Of a DNA stretch of 64,000 nt, positions 63,714 to 64,000 are shown piece after piece (positions within the stretch are counted from its first letter, which is position 1; the number at the start of each line of letters is the position of its first letter). Below the pieces are notes generated by a model that was given only the letters and a program-made list of their open reading frames with translations, had not been told where the DNA came from and did no database searches. A program made the position numbers and the translations under genes. Source of the stretch: Geomonas ferrireducens (GTDB lineage: Bacteria; Desulfobacterota; Desulfuromonadia; Geobacterales; Geobacteraceae). The stretch spans positions 766,318 to 830,317 of the forward strand of contig NZ_SSYA01000003.1 in the NCBI RefSeq assembly GCF_004917065.1. Direction: 5' to 3'.

Positions 63714-64000
63714 TCAGGCGGCCTTTTGTTGCTGCAGCATGTCGCGCAGTTCGAAGCGCTTGATCTTGCCGGTGGCGGTCTTCGGGAGCTCATCCATGAA
63801 CCTGATCCAGCGCGGGTACTTGTACAGGGCGAGCGACGACTTAACGAACTCCTTCAGCTCGGACTCCACCTTCTCAGACGGCTCCTTAGAAGCGGCAAGG
63901 ACCACGAAGGCCATCGGCTTTACCAGGTCGTCCTCGTCGGACGCGCCGATGACGGCGCATTCGAGAACATCTGGATGCTCGATGAGACATGCCTCCACCT
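63714..64000 (-). CDS. Acyl-CoA synthetase C-terminus, probably benzoate-CoA ligase (partial)
   Basis: Frame open from the window edge to a TGA at 63714. The 95 visible residues are the C-terminal lid of an AMP-forming acyl-CoA ligase: EACLIEHPDVLECAVIGASD, YKYPRWIRFMDELPKTATGK with the catalytic Lys, then IKRFELRD. YKYPRWIxFxDELPKTATGK is typical of benzoate-CoA ligases. The start lies beyond 64000. Co-directional with the porin. Confidence 0.75.
   Translation of the reverse strand, partial: VEACLIEHPDVLECAVIGASDEDDLVKPMAFVVLAASKEPSEKVESELKEFVKSSLALYKYPRWIRFMDELPKTATGKIKRFELRDMLQQQKAA

Overview
The window is GC-rich, densely coded chromosomal DNA. Its gene content (tungstate uptake with a ModE regulator, a probable benzoate-CoA ligase beside a porin, many PAS kinases, Kdp, Pst and Ars systems) fits a Geobacter-like member of the Desulfuromonadia. 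That placement is inferred from gene content. No rRNA, tRNA, CRISPR array or transposase gene was seen.

Layout. (1) 1-8078, minus strand: malto-oligosyltrehalose trehalohydrolase, a glycogen-debranching-type enzyme, a CPA1 Na+/H+ antiporter and an Mrp-type antiporter cluster, packed so tightly that they may form one salt-stress operon. (2) 8597-19619, plus strand: a nine-gene sugar cluster with an epimerase, a glycosidase-epimerase fusion, an alcohol dehydrogenase, a Gfo/Idh oxidoreductase, a GT4 glycosyltransferase, three tandem CgeB-like glycosyltransferases and a methyltransferase. It has no flippase, polymerase or initiating transferase, and its product cannot be told from sequence. It is the best candidate for an undescribed pathway. 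(3) 19689-23442: modE and tupABC, each preceded by a ModE-like operator. (4) 23510-32100: DUF2845, mntP, a hybrid kinase, a small DMT protein, DUF2917, a frameshifted GlxA-type regulator, higBA, a Dps-like ferritin, a GapN-like dehydrogenase and an IscU paralogue lacking two of three cluster cysteines.

(5) 32352-36549, minus strand: arsR-arsC-acr3-permease-thioredoxin-thioredoxin-ccdA with two matching palindromic operators. (6) 36592-42418: pstS and a Usp protein on plus; pstC-pstA-pstB-phoU on minus. Pho boxes precede pstS and pstC. (7) 42648-46623, minus: a partner-switching module (CBS-PP2C phosphatase, receiver-like/HATPase protein, STAS protein, a 48-residue small protein, PAS kinase). 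(8) 46735-54657, minus: kdpABCDE with a direct-repeat operator. (9) 54761-61008, plus: a Pho-box-like promoter, a zinc-ribbon protein, a chemoreceptor, a cysteine-rich PAS protein and an NtrC-type two-component pair. (10) 61039-64000, minus: acyl(benzoate)-CoA ligase C-terminus, porin and an unidentified membrane protein.

A family of palindromic G/C-run repeats bounded by CCACGAAGCG recurs at five intergenic sites, three of them as inverted pairs, two inside the sugar cluster and one just upstream of it.
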